Assembly (NCBI GenBank): GCA_024305405.1
Contig: JAKNDB010000105.1
Location: 3,533,501 to 3,597,500 of the forward strand
Origin: Dirofilaria immitis
Taxonomy: Eukaryota; Nematoda; Chromadorea; Rhabditida; Onchocercidae
Direction of reading: 5' to 3'
DNA length: 64,000 nucleotides
Shown: positions 14,266 to 28,931 of the stretch, one piece after another
Layout of the letters: every line of letters begins with the position of its first letter
How positions within the stretch are numbered: the stretch's first letter is position 1
Notes under the pieces: generated by a model
Databases searched by the model: none
The model's input: the letters and a program-made list of their open reading frames with translations, nothing else
What the model was told of the DNA's origin: nothing
Position numbers and translations under genes: made by a program

Positions 14266-16576
14266 AGTCTTCGCATGTTTCAACTATTTAATGGATTAGG
14301 AGCAATGATGAAGTTGCAGTATTTCTTTTTACCGAATACTTAGTGGTACTATTTCATGAAAATGGACTGTTCTAAATGATCAGCGCCGGTGCTCAGATTA
14401 TAATAATATTTTTATCCCATAACTTTTGTTATAAGAGAAACTGGAGCTATAGATTTTTAGACAAATGATGATATGATGTATTGTTAGAATATATGAACTC
14501 TTTCTGGTATTAAATTTATTTTAGCATTAAGAGAAGTATATGTTAGTTCTATTTCATAGTAATCTTGTCTATATTCGCTCTTGTCATTTTCTGGAAATAA
14601 GTACAGATCTAAATAAAAAAAGAGACTATTAGTCAAATGTTCTTAGGTAATGAAATGATTAGTCAAAAAGAACAAGTGTTCAAAATAAGTATGTGTATGA
14701 TGAAGATATTTATCGACTTTCATAAACATGTTGTAATGGATTCTTTGAATGTGTAACTTTGTTTCTGAAATTTTCAGATCTAATGGCATATTTATAATTT
14801 CCAGTTAATTCATATTTATCATGACTAACCGATGTACTATGTTTTCTCTTCTTTCCATCCAGGCAGCTCAAATGAATGTCTCGTAGGAGAAGCATCGATT
14901 TTCAGGAAGAGACAGTATTACTTTGTCTTACAAATAAATAAAAACTTTGTGAAAAAATTCACGAACGCTTCGAATCGGAGATTAACTTCTGGACAATGCG
15001 CATCTCAGTCTACTGTGTTTGTCTGTTTTTGCTCTTCTCTCATATTGTCATCAAAAAAAAATGTTAGCAGTTCGATTTTTTACCCTCTTATGTAATCCTT
15101 ACAATATAAATCCTTCAGCTTCGAAAAGTAGAAAGGTGACATCGAAGAAGCCATTTCATGATACAGTAATTCATAATTCAGTTGATCAACTTTCTTGGAT
15201 CTATTACTTATTTCTTGAATTTTCCGTCTACCATTAAAATTTCTAGAACTTCGATCATCCACTTGCGATTGATAAAGAAAATTTAGCCTAATTTTACTCA
15301 CATTAGTATAAAGAATGTTTCCTTATTTCTTATATCCTTTTCGAGAGAACATCTTCACTCTTCTTTCTCATGTTTTATATTTTCTTATCAACTCCAAGCC
15401 AAAAATTACCGCTCTTTTTACATAAATAATTGATAAAAACAAATACAACCGATACACCCACACGGACGATAGATCAAACGTAGAAAAAATCGTGAACGTG
15501 AACGCAAAGTATGAAATATGTACTTCCACATAAACATGGTGCTGTTTGTTTCTAATTTTAAATCCTTTTTTTCGCAAATTCTAATTAATATTATGAGATG
15601 GGAAGATTGTAAAAGATCTATAGAATAATAAAAGTATCATTAGGTTCCAAAATGTTATATGGAACGAACTATTTAATCTCACAGTAATTCATTATCTGAT
15701 AAATTGGTATTTCTTCGACTAGAATACGGTACTTGGATGCTTTCTACATTGCTAAGCAGGATTATGTGGATTTAAAGTCTGATGAATTTAATATTCAGGA
15801 ATATTGGAAAAGGATTCTTATCACTTTTGTTAAGAGCAGTTGCCGTGCTTTGAGTCTAATTCGTATTGACATGATTTTCATCTTATAAGCTTAAAGTTAA
15901 AAGCAATATGTATTTGTTGTGAGCTTGTTATATATCATCTAATTAATGATATTTATCAAATAATATGCCAAATTGATGGCAAGAACAAATCATAGTCAAA
16001 AATTTTGACTTCTGTAATAGTTACTTAATTGTTGTAATAGTTATTTAACCTAGGAGTGTAGAATATTTTCATCTGTTAAGCTTCTATAGAAATTAAAAAG
16101 ATATACCAAAAAATGGTTTATAGTTCAGTTATATTATATATAATATTGATTAAAATGTCGGTGTCTTGAAGCATTCGATCTTATCTATTTTCCTTTTTTG
16201 GCAATGGAAAAAAGTTATGGAATTTGGAAATTCTTCAAAAATATGCTACTGGAAGGATGATGTAAAGGTTGTTATTTCAAAAAATGAAAAGATCGATGGA
16301 AAAGGACTGTTCTACGAAGAAAACTGAAAAAAATGAAGTAGACCATCTGCTGAGAATGACTTAAACCGCTCATATTGTCATTAAATTATTTTGATTACTA
16401 AGACAGTTTGAACTGTTTGATTTGATAAATTTATCCATAAGCAAATTTTGTTTGTTTATGGATTGAAGAGAGCGAGAAGAAGTATTCGTTGTAAAATTAT
16501 TAAACACAAAAATACATTGCCGATCAATTATACCAATAGCATTTTCGTCGAACAAGATTATTCAGCAACTGTTATG

Positions 16577-16644
16577 AAACGATGAGTTTAAGTATGCGAC
16601 GGACTTGATAGTCCGTCGCATGTTCGCACGAAGCCTCATCGTTT
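16577..16644. repeat. nested hairpin / cruciform, GC-rich for its surroundings
   Basis: Inner stem: ATGCGACGGACT (16594-16605), loop TGAT, then AGTCCGTCGCAT (16610-16621), 12 perfect pairs. Outer stem: AAACGATGAG (16577-16586) with CTCATCGTTT (16635-16644), 10 perfect pairs. Could be the core of a MITE or a structured RNA; the sequence does not decide. Confidence 0.85.
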
Positions 16645-18161
16645 TAACGCAATATTATTAAACGATTGCTAAATATACGGATTATTTGATAATTGAGCTC
16701 ATCTATCAGTTTTGAAATCAATCAGCAACAACTGGCAACATAGAAAGGTCGCCAAATTGAAGTTCACTTAGTAGTCACAAAGATCAATACTCAATGTAAT
16801 TAGTGGTTAATAAAGTTCTTCCAATACAACTTAATTTTGATGTCACTCGATACCACATTTTTTAAATCATTTCATTCTTAATCATCTTTTGCTGAGAAAA
16901 GCGAATTTGCGTCTTCACTGATGTCGTCGTCAGAAATGCAAAATATTAATAATTTCCGATTCATTTTTTCTCTTCTTATCTTATGTTCACCTAAGCCATA
17001 ACTAGTTTACACGAGTTGTGTCTATATGTATATTGCAGTCAACAGTAAAATTAACTATTATTCAACCTTTATTAAACTTTGCATTTTAAGTGTTACGATC
17101 AATAAATGTATCTTATGAATATTGCTAAAGCTTTTTGAGTCATTAATTCCTTCAATGATTATAATTTCTATTGGTAATATTATTGAGAAAATTTCCGATC
17201 CACTTCTTATCTATCTCTATCCATTTCTATTCGTATCTCTTTCTCGTCCATAACTACTCGTACTGCTGATGGTAATGATAGTAGTAGGATTCGTTTTATT
17301 TGAATAGAAGAAGAATGTTTTACATTTTAAACATCGCATTTTAAATGTTTTTATTTGAAACCTTTGCAGCTTTTCCACTGACATTTACTCATATTTGTTT
17401 CCAAACTATTGTAAGTCTATGTAAAGCATAGAATGGATAATGAAGTGGAATAAGGCCAGCCTGTTTGTCACATTTTTGGAAAGAAAGGTGGAAAGCAGTA
17501 CTGGTAGCATCGTTTATTAATTCGTACTGCACTTCACAATTGTTACATAGCTTAATTAATTATTTCTCGACAATTCTCCATTTTGTAAAGAAGTTGTGAA
17601 AAATCAATTAACTTCATAATTTCGTTTTTTTTTGAACACTAGATTGAAAATGTCACTTACAAAATATCTGGAATTGGATTATCAGTAGTTGATGGATGGA
17701 TGACCCGAAAGGCATTTCTGATTAGGCTGCTTCGTCCATAATAACAAAATCCTCAACTGTTTGGGGAGGCTATAGTGTGATGTTTTTAAAGGTGACCATT
17801 CACTTCCAGACTATAAAACTTGATGACATTGATAAAAATAACATCTCATAGAGGTATTATAGGTAAATTACTCTGTTATTTCACCGACCGTCTGTTCAGT
17901 TGTTCTTCTAAGTATTACATAGTTTTGACTTATAAAATTCTTAATTTCCATTCTGCAGAACCAGATACTAATTTGTACACAAATTGACTGACCACTTCGC
18001 AGCAATGAGCTTTTTTGAATTCGTTAAATACAAAAGATAATGGTATTACAATACGAAGCAATTGTCCTTTCTTTCTATATAATTCAGAATTATTCACATT
18101 GCGCCTTTAAAGGGTGAGCAGGTTATACAACAAGATTCATTTATTGAGCAAAATAAACTGA

Positions 18162-18171
18162 ATTGATTCAG
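18162..18171 (+). promoter_or_regulatory. candidate trans-splice acceptor upstream of ELL start
   Basis: GATTCAG ends at 18171, 72 nt upstream of the ELL ATG, with no obvious donor upstream. In nematodes an orphan acceptor just before the first ATG often marks spliced-leader addition. The tract before it is only weakly pyrimidine-rich. Confidence 0.35.
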
Positions 18172-18243
18172 GAGAAGACGGATTACGTATAAAGAAAGGA
18201 CTGTTAGAAAAAGTGTGGTTGAAGAATAGAAGATTCGACGTCA

Positions 18244-21200
18244 ATGGCCGGTGCAAGTTCACCACGTAGTTCATCTCCCGCTAGTGCCAGTTCGGAAGTA
18301 CTGCGGATGCTGATGGATACCAATTCAATGTCTCGTCAATCAGCTATGATGATTAAACTTACCGATGAAAGCATCGCCGCTCTTAAAATAGCTCAAAAGA
18401 CTCGACAATCGATACGGTTAAAAATTGATAAGCAGGTTTGTCTTTACAGCCGTGTTCTCATACTTCCATTATGAAAATGATGCTTCATTTGATAATTTAA
18501 TGTTTTAATTTTCAATTTAGTATTGGCTGAAAGATTTTCTTGCAAAACGACTTCATTCAAGAGAAAATGCTCTCTTTATTTCTTGAAAATAGCATGTGGA
18601 GACCGAAAGATAAAGTTATGCAAACTGATCAATCAAAAGAAGAACAAAATCCTACTACTTCTTGTGTTGAAGGATCAAACAACTCAATAAGAACTGTACT
18701 ATTTTTTGTGCTGACTGTAAAGTTCTCCACAAAAATTTTCGATGAATATCCTAACTAACGGATTCCAGTGATGATCATTTATTTCGGAAATAAATTCAGG
18801 AGCGCTTCTATATTGTTCATATCCTCAATATCCTATCTTCTTTAGCGATTCGGCGATAACTTGCAATTTATGATGTAAATTAGAGATACATTTTGTTCTA
18901 AATTATGATGACATGTATTGTTCTATATTACGGCCAACAGTGTTTTATTCTTCAGAGCTTCTTGGATTGATATTTGTAGCATCCCAAGTTCATTATGCTG
19001 TTTTCTAGTTCTTGCAGTCTCTATTTTTCAAAAAAGTATTACTCAGTGTTATCGCCATCTACACATCAGAATTTCAGCTTTTTGCTCATTGTAATAGAAA
19101 ATCTCGAGAGAACGAGAAATTTTGAATTTGCGTTTTATAAAATTTCTTCTTGGCGGGTCCTGCTCCATAGTCTTGTCAGTTCAGTGTTTTATCAACTATG
19201 GTTTAAAAATGTAAAGGCTCTCAATATTGGTAGTTCAAATTAAATTAAACATAGCTTGGCTGGTTTGGCTGGCTTTTTTTCCTTATTCCTTGCGATGATT
19301 TCAGTAAATTTTACAAAATTGGTAAGTATCAGAATTTGATTGTAAGTATCAGGACTGAAAATGTAAAATTCGTGTTTTCCGTAGTGTTTCAAGTTCATCT
19401 TTAATACAGGGAGGTACTATTGAAATTGGTTGCAGTGGACATGCAACTAAATTTCGTTTCGTCATCCAAGAATTACCAGGTGCGCCAGCTGATGCTGTTT
19501 CCTATGATTACCACAAGAGATACCGAACTGTGGCTACTTTCCACTCTAAAATACAGGTGAATGAATATTTGTCTTCTATGTTTTTGTGTTATTTCTACAT
19601 ATTTTTCTCGTTTTTTGGGATTTTTCACTAATGACGAAGGATGTATTGCTTAAATCTCTTCTTTAAGCGTCAACATTATGGAATATTGTATTTCTAGGTA
19701 CAAACCACTGCGAAGGCGCTTGCCGAAACACGTGATAAACTTATTGAGGAAGAAAAAAGAAGCAAATGAAAGAATCATCAAGGTTACTTTGTTCATTAAA
19801 TGCTTTGATAAGTGAACAAAGATGAATTGACAATGCTTCGTCTAAAAATTAATGAAATATTCGATATAAATGGCTGTTTCAAATAATAAAATAACATGGA
19901 TTCCGAACAAAAATTTGAGCCAGAATTCACGAAATGAGATATTTTGACACATATAAATTGTGCTAGTTAGTTCAAATTTAATTAAATCTTTAATAACTAT
20001 TTTTTTAGACACAAACGTGAGCAGCGATCAGTAACTGTGAAGCGTGCAACAAATCCATTAGCAATCGGTGCTCAACGTCCAAGTTCATCATCTTCTGCTC
20101 GATCTCATTATTCCGATCCCAACAAAAATACCGTATCCAGAGTAATAATAGAAATTTACTTTTTTCTCTGCTATGATAGCAGTTATCAATTTGATTTCAC
20201 ATTATACAGAATCGAAAAAGATTAATTTTCAGTGGAAAATTAAAATTTTTCGATTACAGTTGCAATAATTTTAGCAGTTATATGTTTTTGTTAAAATCAT
20301 GCTTTCTATTGATTCCGAGCATAGATTTATTGCTGATGATTCTTGAATGATCTTGTTGTTGCTGAACATTAAAATCACTCAGATATGAAATTTATAGTAT
20401 TTTAATGTGAAATATGCACGACGTATCTTTGCAGTTAGTAATAATACAATCTTTAGAATGTGGGTAATCAACATCAACAGGTCTCGTCAAATGCGTCAGC
20501 TGGTATGTCCCATTTTGAAGTATTTCGTTTCGTTTCTTTTTTTTTTTTTGCTTCTTGCGATATAACTGACATATCTATTAAAGCTGGTGCACGATCGTTT
20601 GTTCGTGCGGAACTTTCAAGGCGGCCACTGAAAAAGCGAGTCATACATTTGGTTATTCTTAGACGATTTTCTTCGGCATCTGAAATTATTACTCAAATAC
20701 GGAAGGATTCACTGAATGAAGAGATTGCTCAAGAAGATGCTGATCGAATAGAGGAAATTATTGATGAAGTAATTAATTATTTATACTATAGTATGATTCA
20801 TTTAATTGGTGTGTCTGAGGAGAAAGTTTTTGATATGAATGTCGAGTTTTAATATATTTTTCGAAGAGAAGAAATGTCATTTGGAAATATCTTTTTCCAC
20901 CATGTGATTTGAAATGTCGGGATTTTAGTATCATTGCAAAATAAATTAATATTTGCAATTAATATTTGGACCAACAAAAGATTTGCAGGTTTGCATGTAC
21001 GTAATTTTTTTAGTTCAGACAACTACTTATAAATCGTGAGAAATCAGTTCCAAATTGACTAGTTAAAAAAGTATGATATGTTTTACTTTTTTCATATTCT
21101 AGATCATGGTAGAAGAGAAATCAAAAGCTAAAACTGCCTTTTTGAAACACAAAAATAAGAAACCTGAAAGAGCTAAAAATAAGAGAAAAGTTCTGCTTCT

Positions 21201-24200
21201 TACAACTGGAACAATGATTTCTAGTCTTCTTTTTTCCTTTGATTTTTTTTTCATCCCCTAATAAGCTTTCCTTTTTCTCCACTTTCTTGTTAGAATATAT
21301 TCGTGAAATAATATGTTTAGAAAATATCTTCTATGTTACATTCATTTTGAATAACTGATCGGTGAGCGCGCGGTATTTTAAAGTGCATCAGCAGAAATAT
21401 ATCTCATATTTTCCCAAACGATAATGCAAATGACCAGATTTAAGATATGTAGAACTTTGCTTTCGATAAAATGAAATTATTCAAGTTGATTTTTTTTCAA
21501 TTTTCGAATAGATTCTCAATCCAAAATATGAAATTTTATTTTTCCAATGAGGATATCATTCATTCTTCTTGGATAGCTGAAGGACTTTTCCGAAGTTATA
21601 AAATTTTCTTTGGCTGAACCCTTGGATGCCATTTCACATACTCAAAGTCACAGTGTAATTTAAAACTACGATCAAAAGTTTTTTATTACTGGTTGTATTT
21701 CATCTCCTCAATATTAATGATACAATTTCATCAACCTAATACAATCAAAACTGTGGTAGTCGACTAAGCATTTTTAATTCTTCTCGTTATAGGCTTTCGA
21801 TGACTAATTTTTAACTACAGCTTGCATAAAATGCAGCAGTCTCTCTTTTTTTTTTCATTATAAGCAAGAAAAAGAGGAACTATTATATCAAGATATTGGA
21901 AGTGTCAAATTGAGGATTATTAGATAAAAATTAATAAGATGTCATTTGGTGAATATTTCAGATTGGGGAATTGAATCATGAAACTGGTCGATTGCAACTC
22001 AAGCAAGCGTTTTATAATGAGGTTGTTGGTTTATTTATACAAATTTTCGAAATAAAATGGCAGAGTAAAAAATAACTATATTACTTGATCTTAGTACTGC
22101 TAAAAATTTTGAAAATTTAATTTGATTTTTTTCATAGGTAGATGCACGTTGGCCAGGTTTTAGTTCAGATGAAAAGAGCTATGTAAGGAAGATTTTGTCT
22201 GGTAGTTTGGGTAATAATGTTACAAATTTCGCACCAGTACGAAAATCAAGAATCGTTCCTATGGTGGCTCCTACATCAGGAAATGCAGTTCCATCGACGG
22301 ATGGTTTGTTTTTTCTTTCCATTTTTCTGAGAACATTTTTTATTGATTTATTTCGCTCATTTGCTTATGCATGTCGTACATGAAAACCTTTATATCAGAG
22401 TCATTATAAATTCAATGGAATGAGCAACATCATAATTAAAGAAATATAGAGGTTAAATAATTTGAAACTCGCTATTTGGAAATCTTAAATAACATTTCAA
22501 TGCTCTGTTTTTCTACTGATTGCTAACATTTGAAAATTAACGTTTCAAATTCTGTGAAGTGGAAGGTTTGTTATTATAAAGTTTCCTGTTGCCTACGAAA
22601 TTTATGTGTTTGTCGTCAAGGAAACTATATTCTTTTAAAAATTTGTCAATATTGTTTAAAATCAGAGTTCAAAATAATTCGCAGTTTGCTGAAAAGACAA
22701 GATTTTCTTAAAGCTGTTCGCGGTCAAAATGTCGAATTTTGTCTTTATTATAAGATAATGATAAATAGAATAATTGAGAGTTGTCTGTTTTTATCAATAT
22801 TGATTGTCCATTTTGCATAAGATTCCAGAATCTGAAGCAAAAAAATTTAGCGAAAACAAATACATAAATTTTTCCTAAATACGAGTAAATACTTGTATAT
22901 GTAAAAGAAATTTATTGAAAGAATACCGGAGTGAAAGAATTTCTTTAATTTTTTTTAGATTCATTTGATTCAACATTTTTCTCTTAATCAAATTTAGATT
23001 CTCAAGTTCTCCTTTCTATCAAGCCAGTTGTCCTGACCAAATTCTTTTATATGACATGGCTCTGTCGACCAAACTATAAAGTTCAATTATCCACGCCTTG
23101 CTTGATTTTTCATTTTAAAAATCATAGATGGTAAAACTGTAATTTATTTTCATAAATTTGATATCTCAGATAAGCAATTTACCAGTCCATTTTGTTATTG
23201 GTAATAAAGTATTTTTGTCAGATATTATGAATGAAAAGTGGATTCATATTGAAACAATTTTACGTTTTAAGAGCATACATAGTGTTATCCGAATTGAAAT
23301 TTTCTAATTTTTAAGACATCGAGGATCTTTTTTCTATAAAATTATACATTTGCAATCTCATTTCATTTAGAAGCATTTCCATTAGTTGATACGATAATTT
23401 TTAATACACTATAAAGCACATTTTTGAAATGGACATTGATGAAATATGCTTCAATCTTTTATTGAGCAAACTTCATTTCATTTCCTTTTCTAATTCGATG
23501 ATTTCAAAACGCTTCTACTATCATTTGCAATATTTTAGATAACATCTTAAATTTGTTTTTCTTCCATACTTTAGACTTAACTTTATCTATGACGCATACC
23601 TTTCCCAGTATTCTTTTTCTTTTCAATGTTGGCGAAATGTTCGACGTATCGTTTTTGCATCCATCTGTGTATTGTTTGCTTGATAGACCTCATTTGTCTT
23701 TGGCAACCTCCAAATCATATTTGAAAAACCAATGTTTTAATCGTACAAGAAAGTGACTCAGAATTAAAAATTAAAGATTCAAATCTCATTAATATTATTT
23801 TTAGATTTGTCTTTTCGTGCTATACAAAACAAATCTCCGGAATCCACGGCTTCCAGTATTAGCTCGAAAAGTCCTTTGGAAATCAACAATAATGTAAATA
23901 ATGCAGGCATGGAGTAAGTTTTTGAATTTGTCTAGTATTATTTTTAATGAATTTAAAATTATGGAAGCCAGTAGATTTTCAAAATTCTTTCACTTATTTT
24001 TAAATTTCCGTCACTTTTTTCTGTCATACACTACTTAATTTCTTTTCAGTGGTAAAGTGATTGATGATCTCAATAACTCAAATATGCTCATTTCAAAGCG
24101 AAAAGCTCATGCTAATTCAATAATAGCAACTCCTCAGATTGCTTGCAAGCGACAACGGCAACAATCGCTATCACCGCCGGAAGATCCATCTAATGCCAGT

Positions 24201-25700
24201 TTAGCTATACATCCCCAACAAACGGTGTGCTTCTGTTTTTTCGATAGTTTTATTAATAAGTGTAGACTTTCATGAATGTGAAAGAATTTCTTTGGATTAC
24301 TTTAAACTAGTTTTTTTTGGCATTTCATAATACCTTCGCTTATCATTATTTGCAAGATGTGTTTTGTGCTAATCACTTTTTTTGCTTCGAAATGGTAATA
24401 TTGCAATGATTTAAAAGAAAAAAATTTCCTTCGATCACGGTTAAATTTGGAATTATTGAATTTACACCATCATATAGCATAGCATATTCTCAAAAACTTG
24501 CATATGCATGACATTTGAAAATAGATTGTTTATTGACAGTGAATTTTAAGCTTTTTTTTGAAATTGGAATCTTAGGGATTTTATAAAATTTTCTTCATGA
24601 ATCATTATCATAGACTGAATTTTTGTACTTTATTTAGAAAAATATCAATCAACGTATTATTGGACCGAATGATTCTGAACGCCCAGCGGAACCAATAAAT
24701 TCTACAAGCGCTGTCCTATCGCCTAATTCTACATCACAGACTAGTCGCGATTGGTTGAAGGAATTTCCGGAACCACGAAGTTTAGAAGAAGCCGAAATAT
24801 ACTACCTAAAGTTTTTAGTAATATTTATATCTTCCTTTTTCCATTAAATTTAATGCTTCACTTCGTAATTTTACAGTTGATTTTGGATCTTGAATTACCG
24901 ATCTTAGGAAAATTTATGATTTTTTATTTACTCTTTGAACTTCTTCATTCTTTTTGCAAATTTTGTTCCTGTCCTTTTGTCCATCAGTAAATACTGCTTT
25001 GTGATTTCTCTATTAGATCATTTGTTTTGAGAAGAAAGTCAACAACATTTTTCATATTTCTGATCGAATTCGTTTCGTTACTATTCCGTGTTAGTTTTTT
25101 GATTATTAACATTTCTAATTCAGTAAAATTTCACATATCAGTGAATCATAAATTCAGGAAGATTATCCAAAGTATCTGACATGTTATAATCTTCTATCAG
25201 CCGTTGTAAACGAATTCAAAGAACTAGAAAAAAACTGAACGAAGCGCCAAAGAATTCGAAAGAACATGAAAAGGTATGCGTTTTAGATTTTAATGCCAAA
25301 AATTAGATTAGAATATATTTACTTAATCCTAAATGCAGATTAATCGTTGACTGTATGTTTCTTTTTCAAAAATCAAATAATGTTATTTTTATATATCCCT
25401 CATTGTATGTTAGGACACAAGATATTCAAGAGCTATAAATTGATGCTATTTCATGAATTTTCTTACCTGTTTTAGGCAGAAGAGGCAATAGAAATGCGAT
25501 ACATGCATTATCAGCGTAATCCGGAATATTTGGAAACAAGGCAAAGACATGAAGATTTAAGGTCAAAATTGGAAATCTTAAAGAAGCATGTAGATTTTTG
25601 GGAAAAAACCCAAAGACAGCTAGCTACGGACAGGACTAGCTTGAATAATAATGGCAGCATCAGTAATAATCACCATACTCTGAAGCATACTTCAGCATAA
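18244..25700 (+). CDS. ell-1: RNA polymerase II elongation factor ELL
   Basis: Exons: 18244-18435, 19410-19556, 19698-19782, 20009-20141, 20457-20502, 20584-20768, 21962-22021, 22138-22303, 23805-23913, 24050-24224, 24638-24817, 25158-25273, 25476-25700 (stop). All junctions are GT-AG and phase-consistent once two single-base gaps are allowed, giving about 606 aa. The N-terminal ELL domain shows MIKLTDESIAALK, then a middle helical part with RRPLKKRVIHLVILRRF and DARWPGFSSDEKSYVRKIL, a Ser/Pro-rich linker with basic KRKAH and CKRQRQQ, and a C-terminal occludin/ELL domain from EAEIYYLKFL to about EILKKHVDFWE that aligns with human ELL without large gaps. ELL increases the Pol II elongation rate in the nucleus, in the super- and little-elongation complexes. 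Frame breaks: A6 at 19753-19758 and A7 at 25228-25234; each needs one more A. The start is the first in-frame ATG before the ELL domain. Confidence 0.92.
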
Positions 25701-28700
25701 TGACTTTGTTTCTTTCTTGAAGAAATTTGCTATTCAAATCGTTTTTCATCAGTTCTTTTGATAATTTTTGCTGAGCTTTTGTTCACCTACTTGTTAGTTT
25801 ATCATCAAAATTAAATCATCACTCATGCATCATTTTGTTAAGGTTATGGTTTCCATTTTCTTTTTAAACTTCATTTTCCCTTTGTCTTGAAATATACGAA
25901 AATTAAAAATGGGTTGAAGATTTGATTTTTGAAAACGAAAAAATATAGCGAAAGGAATTTTTGGGAATTTTCTGAAATATTTTCTCTTCTAGTTCTTAAG
26001 TATTCTTTTCCATTCGGTACAAATAATATATCTTTTTCTACTATCTTTATCAATGACATTGCTACTTGTATGTTTTGAATTATTGGAAATAATACACCGA
26101 AGAACTGAGAGGGATATCAATAATATCCATTACCTCTTTAATGAGAGATGATACATGTTAGAATGGTTGGCTCCATATTTTATTTTGGTTCTCTGTGATA
26201 TAGCTTTCTTCGTGTTTCTGTGTCTATGTGGTAGATAGAATCGCAATAGAGGATTAAAGCTCATAAAAATTGAATTTTTATAAGATCAAATTAAATTTGA
26301 AAGAGAAAAGAAAAACAACAGAAATTAATGGCAGAACAATTTTTTTCAAAGCTATATTTCTAAAGTCGTAGACAAATGGTTTTCTTCGTAACAGATAATA
26401 ACTGTACTTGTGATGACAGATGTGCCTGTTTGAAGATGTTTGATCTAAAATATACTAGGAGAAAGTCTGAATAAGAATATTACTTTTCTTCAAAACAGTG
26501 CAAGTACGAAACATTTGAATAACATTTTTCTGGAAAAACATCTCCAATAAAAATCCAGCAAGCCATTTTTCACCGTTAAATGTCTCCAAAAATTTTCCAA
26601 AATAAACATGTAACTGGAATTGGAAAATTAAACCAGTTATTTCTTCTATATTTGAAAATTAAATTTTTTTGCGACCAATAAACATCATATTAGCAGAAAA
26701 AGCCTAACAGTATTATATTGCTAACGAGTTTACACCTTGATCTTACTGATAGATACTATTTTATCTTCTATGTTACATTTTACAAAACAAGTTGAAATTA
26801 TAGAGTGGAGAATACAATCAAGTCTATGAGGATAATATCATTACAATAAACTGTTAATCACCAGCTCTAATAGATCTTCCTTTCTCTTCTATAAATCAGC
26901 TTTTTATCAAAATTCATTGTGTGGCTTTTGAGGTGTATCATTTTTACAAATGTCACACAATTCTGTTCAAAGTTGAAGAGGTTTTGAGCTTATTATTTTC
27001 AGCTTACATTCTCCGTAGTCACATTTCCGCGTTTATTCGTGATAATTTCCAATATTTTTTTCTTGTTTAAGTCAACTAAATGCTCATAATTTTCATCTAA
27101 TTCTTTATCAGTATTTGCGTTTTATCTTCAGGAGTTAAAAAAAAAGCAAAGAAACAATATTTTACTTCTTCGGTCTCAAATTCAGTGAATATGATTTAGA
27201 AGATTCGGATAACTTCGAATCATACCTCTCGATAGTAGTATTTTCTAAACACCATCTTATTACATTTTGTTTTATCATAGGAAGTGACAATTTCAATCGT
27301 ATTTGAAAATATTTCTCTACTTCTGCAGAATTTTTTGAATGGATTTATATTAGAACATAAGTTTATACCTTACTCATCATTTTTTAAGCTAGCTTAGTTA
27401 GGAGATTTCCATCAATCTGCACATATATTTCTTTGCTGTATAAAAAAACTTGACATCGTACTGTCATGCAAATGAATAAGTTCAATTTGTTCAAAGAAAT
27501 TTTATAGAACAGTGTAAATTCAATTTCCGATTTTCAGTTTTTTACTTTATATCTGATACACTTTATCTCTTTATTATCTCTGTTTTATCAAATGAGTAGA
27601 AATTGATGTCTGCAGCTGCAACTGCAGTATTTCATTTTTAAATTATGGCAGAATCCCGAAATGATTTCCTTTATTTTTTATCTTTTTTCCAAAATGTTTT
27701 AATTTAATTTAGACAAACTTTCAATATAGTTATGTATAAAATGGTAAGGTTTTTCTTATATCTTTCAGGGATTGGTCATTTAGTTTATTAATGTCATTAT
27801 TTCACACCGAAAATTGTAGGCTCTTATTCATTTTCGTATACATGCACTATTTTATGAATTTATTCCTATTATCTTTCAGAATCGGCATCTGTTTGCAGTT
27901 TTACTACTTTTGATGTATCATTTAAGTTATCTGGAAAGGAGCTTAGGATGAAAATTTTCTTCATGCTTCAAGTAATTCCACTATCCTCATCATTTATATA
28001 AAGAATGTAGTAAAATTTAAACATTTTGCCATGAACGAAACTAAATTCATCCTTTTTTTACATTCACTCAAATGCAACATTCATTTGGTGGAAATTGGTT
28101 TCGGGATATCATTGCTTAGAATTTAGGCGCTCTATATATTAATCGTCTTTTTATGGTCACGATGTAGTAGATTGATCGATCAATAGCCATACGATTATTC
28201 ACTGGTACATGATAAATACCTGTTACTGGGAATTTTTTTCTTCACTTTCCTTACTCAGAAATGACCATTACGAATTTCATGTTGATATTATTGAAATAAA
28301 ATGAATTACTATGTTCTTAGTATTTTTGAGGCTTAGTACTTCCATCATATTTCATCATATTACAATTCATTTATTCGATAGTCTAACAACATTGAATTTT
28401 TGACAGTTTAGGTTATGCTATGTCTATCATTCAGCTAACTCGAAAGTGCCGAATATTAAGGTTCAAAAGGCTAAAGAGAAGCCAAAACTGGTAAGATATT
28501 AGAAATAAATTCTTTGAGTCTGAAACATTGAAGATCTAAATTTTTTCCAAATTTCTTTTTCCTTTTTCGCGACGGAAACCTAGAGCAACCCAAAAATCTG
28601 TAGCCATTGTCCAAAAAACTTAAGAAATCCTTCTTTAGGATGGATGATTCATAAACCCGCAATTCTGTGAAATCTTTTAGAGCTAATGCGGGAAAAGAGA

Positions 28701-28846
28701 AAATAAAATTCCTTGTATTTATTTACCAATGGTTAATTTTAATTTAATTGAAATTTCCAGACTATTCGATACTTTCTCTTTGCTTCCATATTTTTACCTA
28801 TCTTTTATTTTAGGACTTTTGTGCTTTTGTTTTCATTTCACTTTTT

Positions 28847-28931
28847 TATGAAAATTAAACTGGTCACTCTATTGTTATGAAACATCAGCTAATTATGAAA
28901 ATTAAACTGGTTACTCTATTGTTATGAAACA
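28847..28931. repeat. two-copy tandem repeat, about 38-bp unit
   Basis: TATGAAAATTAAACTGGT starts at 28847 and again at 28894; both copies continue through (C/T)ACTCTATTGTTATGAAACA with a single difference. Confidence 0.9.

Larger units (their letters stand above)
5840..18243. other. 12.4-kb intergenic stretch without supported exons
   Basis: Lies between the divergently transcribed BTBD7-like and ELL genes, so both promoters should be here. Open frames of 60-90 codons occur (for example plus 12687-12938, plus 13071-13280 and minus 7382-7582), but they are Phe/Leu/Ile-rich or lack recognisable motifs and I cannot link them by splice signals. The supported structures are the inverted repeats near 9.8 kb and 16.6 kb and a two-copy repeat near 14.2 kb, listed separately. 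Confidence 0.6.

Noticed and set aside
21105..21260. Lys-rich 52-codon frame within an ELL intron (plus)
   Set aside because: ELL exons on either side join in phase without it and it has no counterpart in ELL; probably chance.
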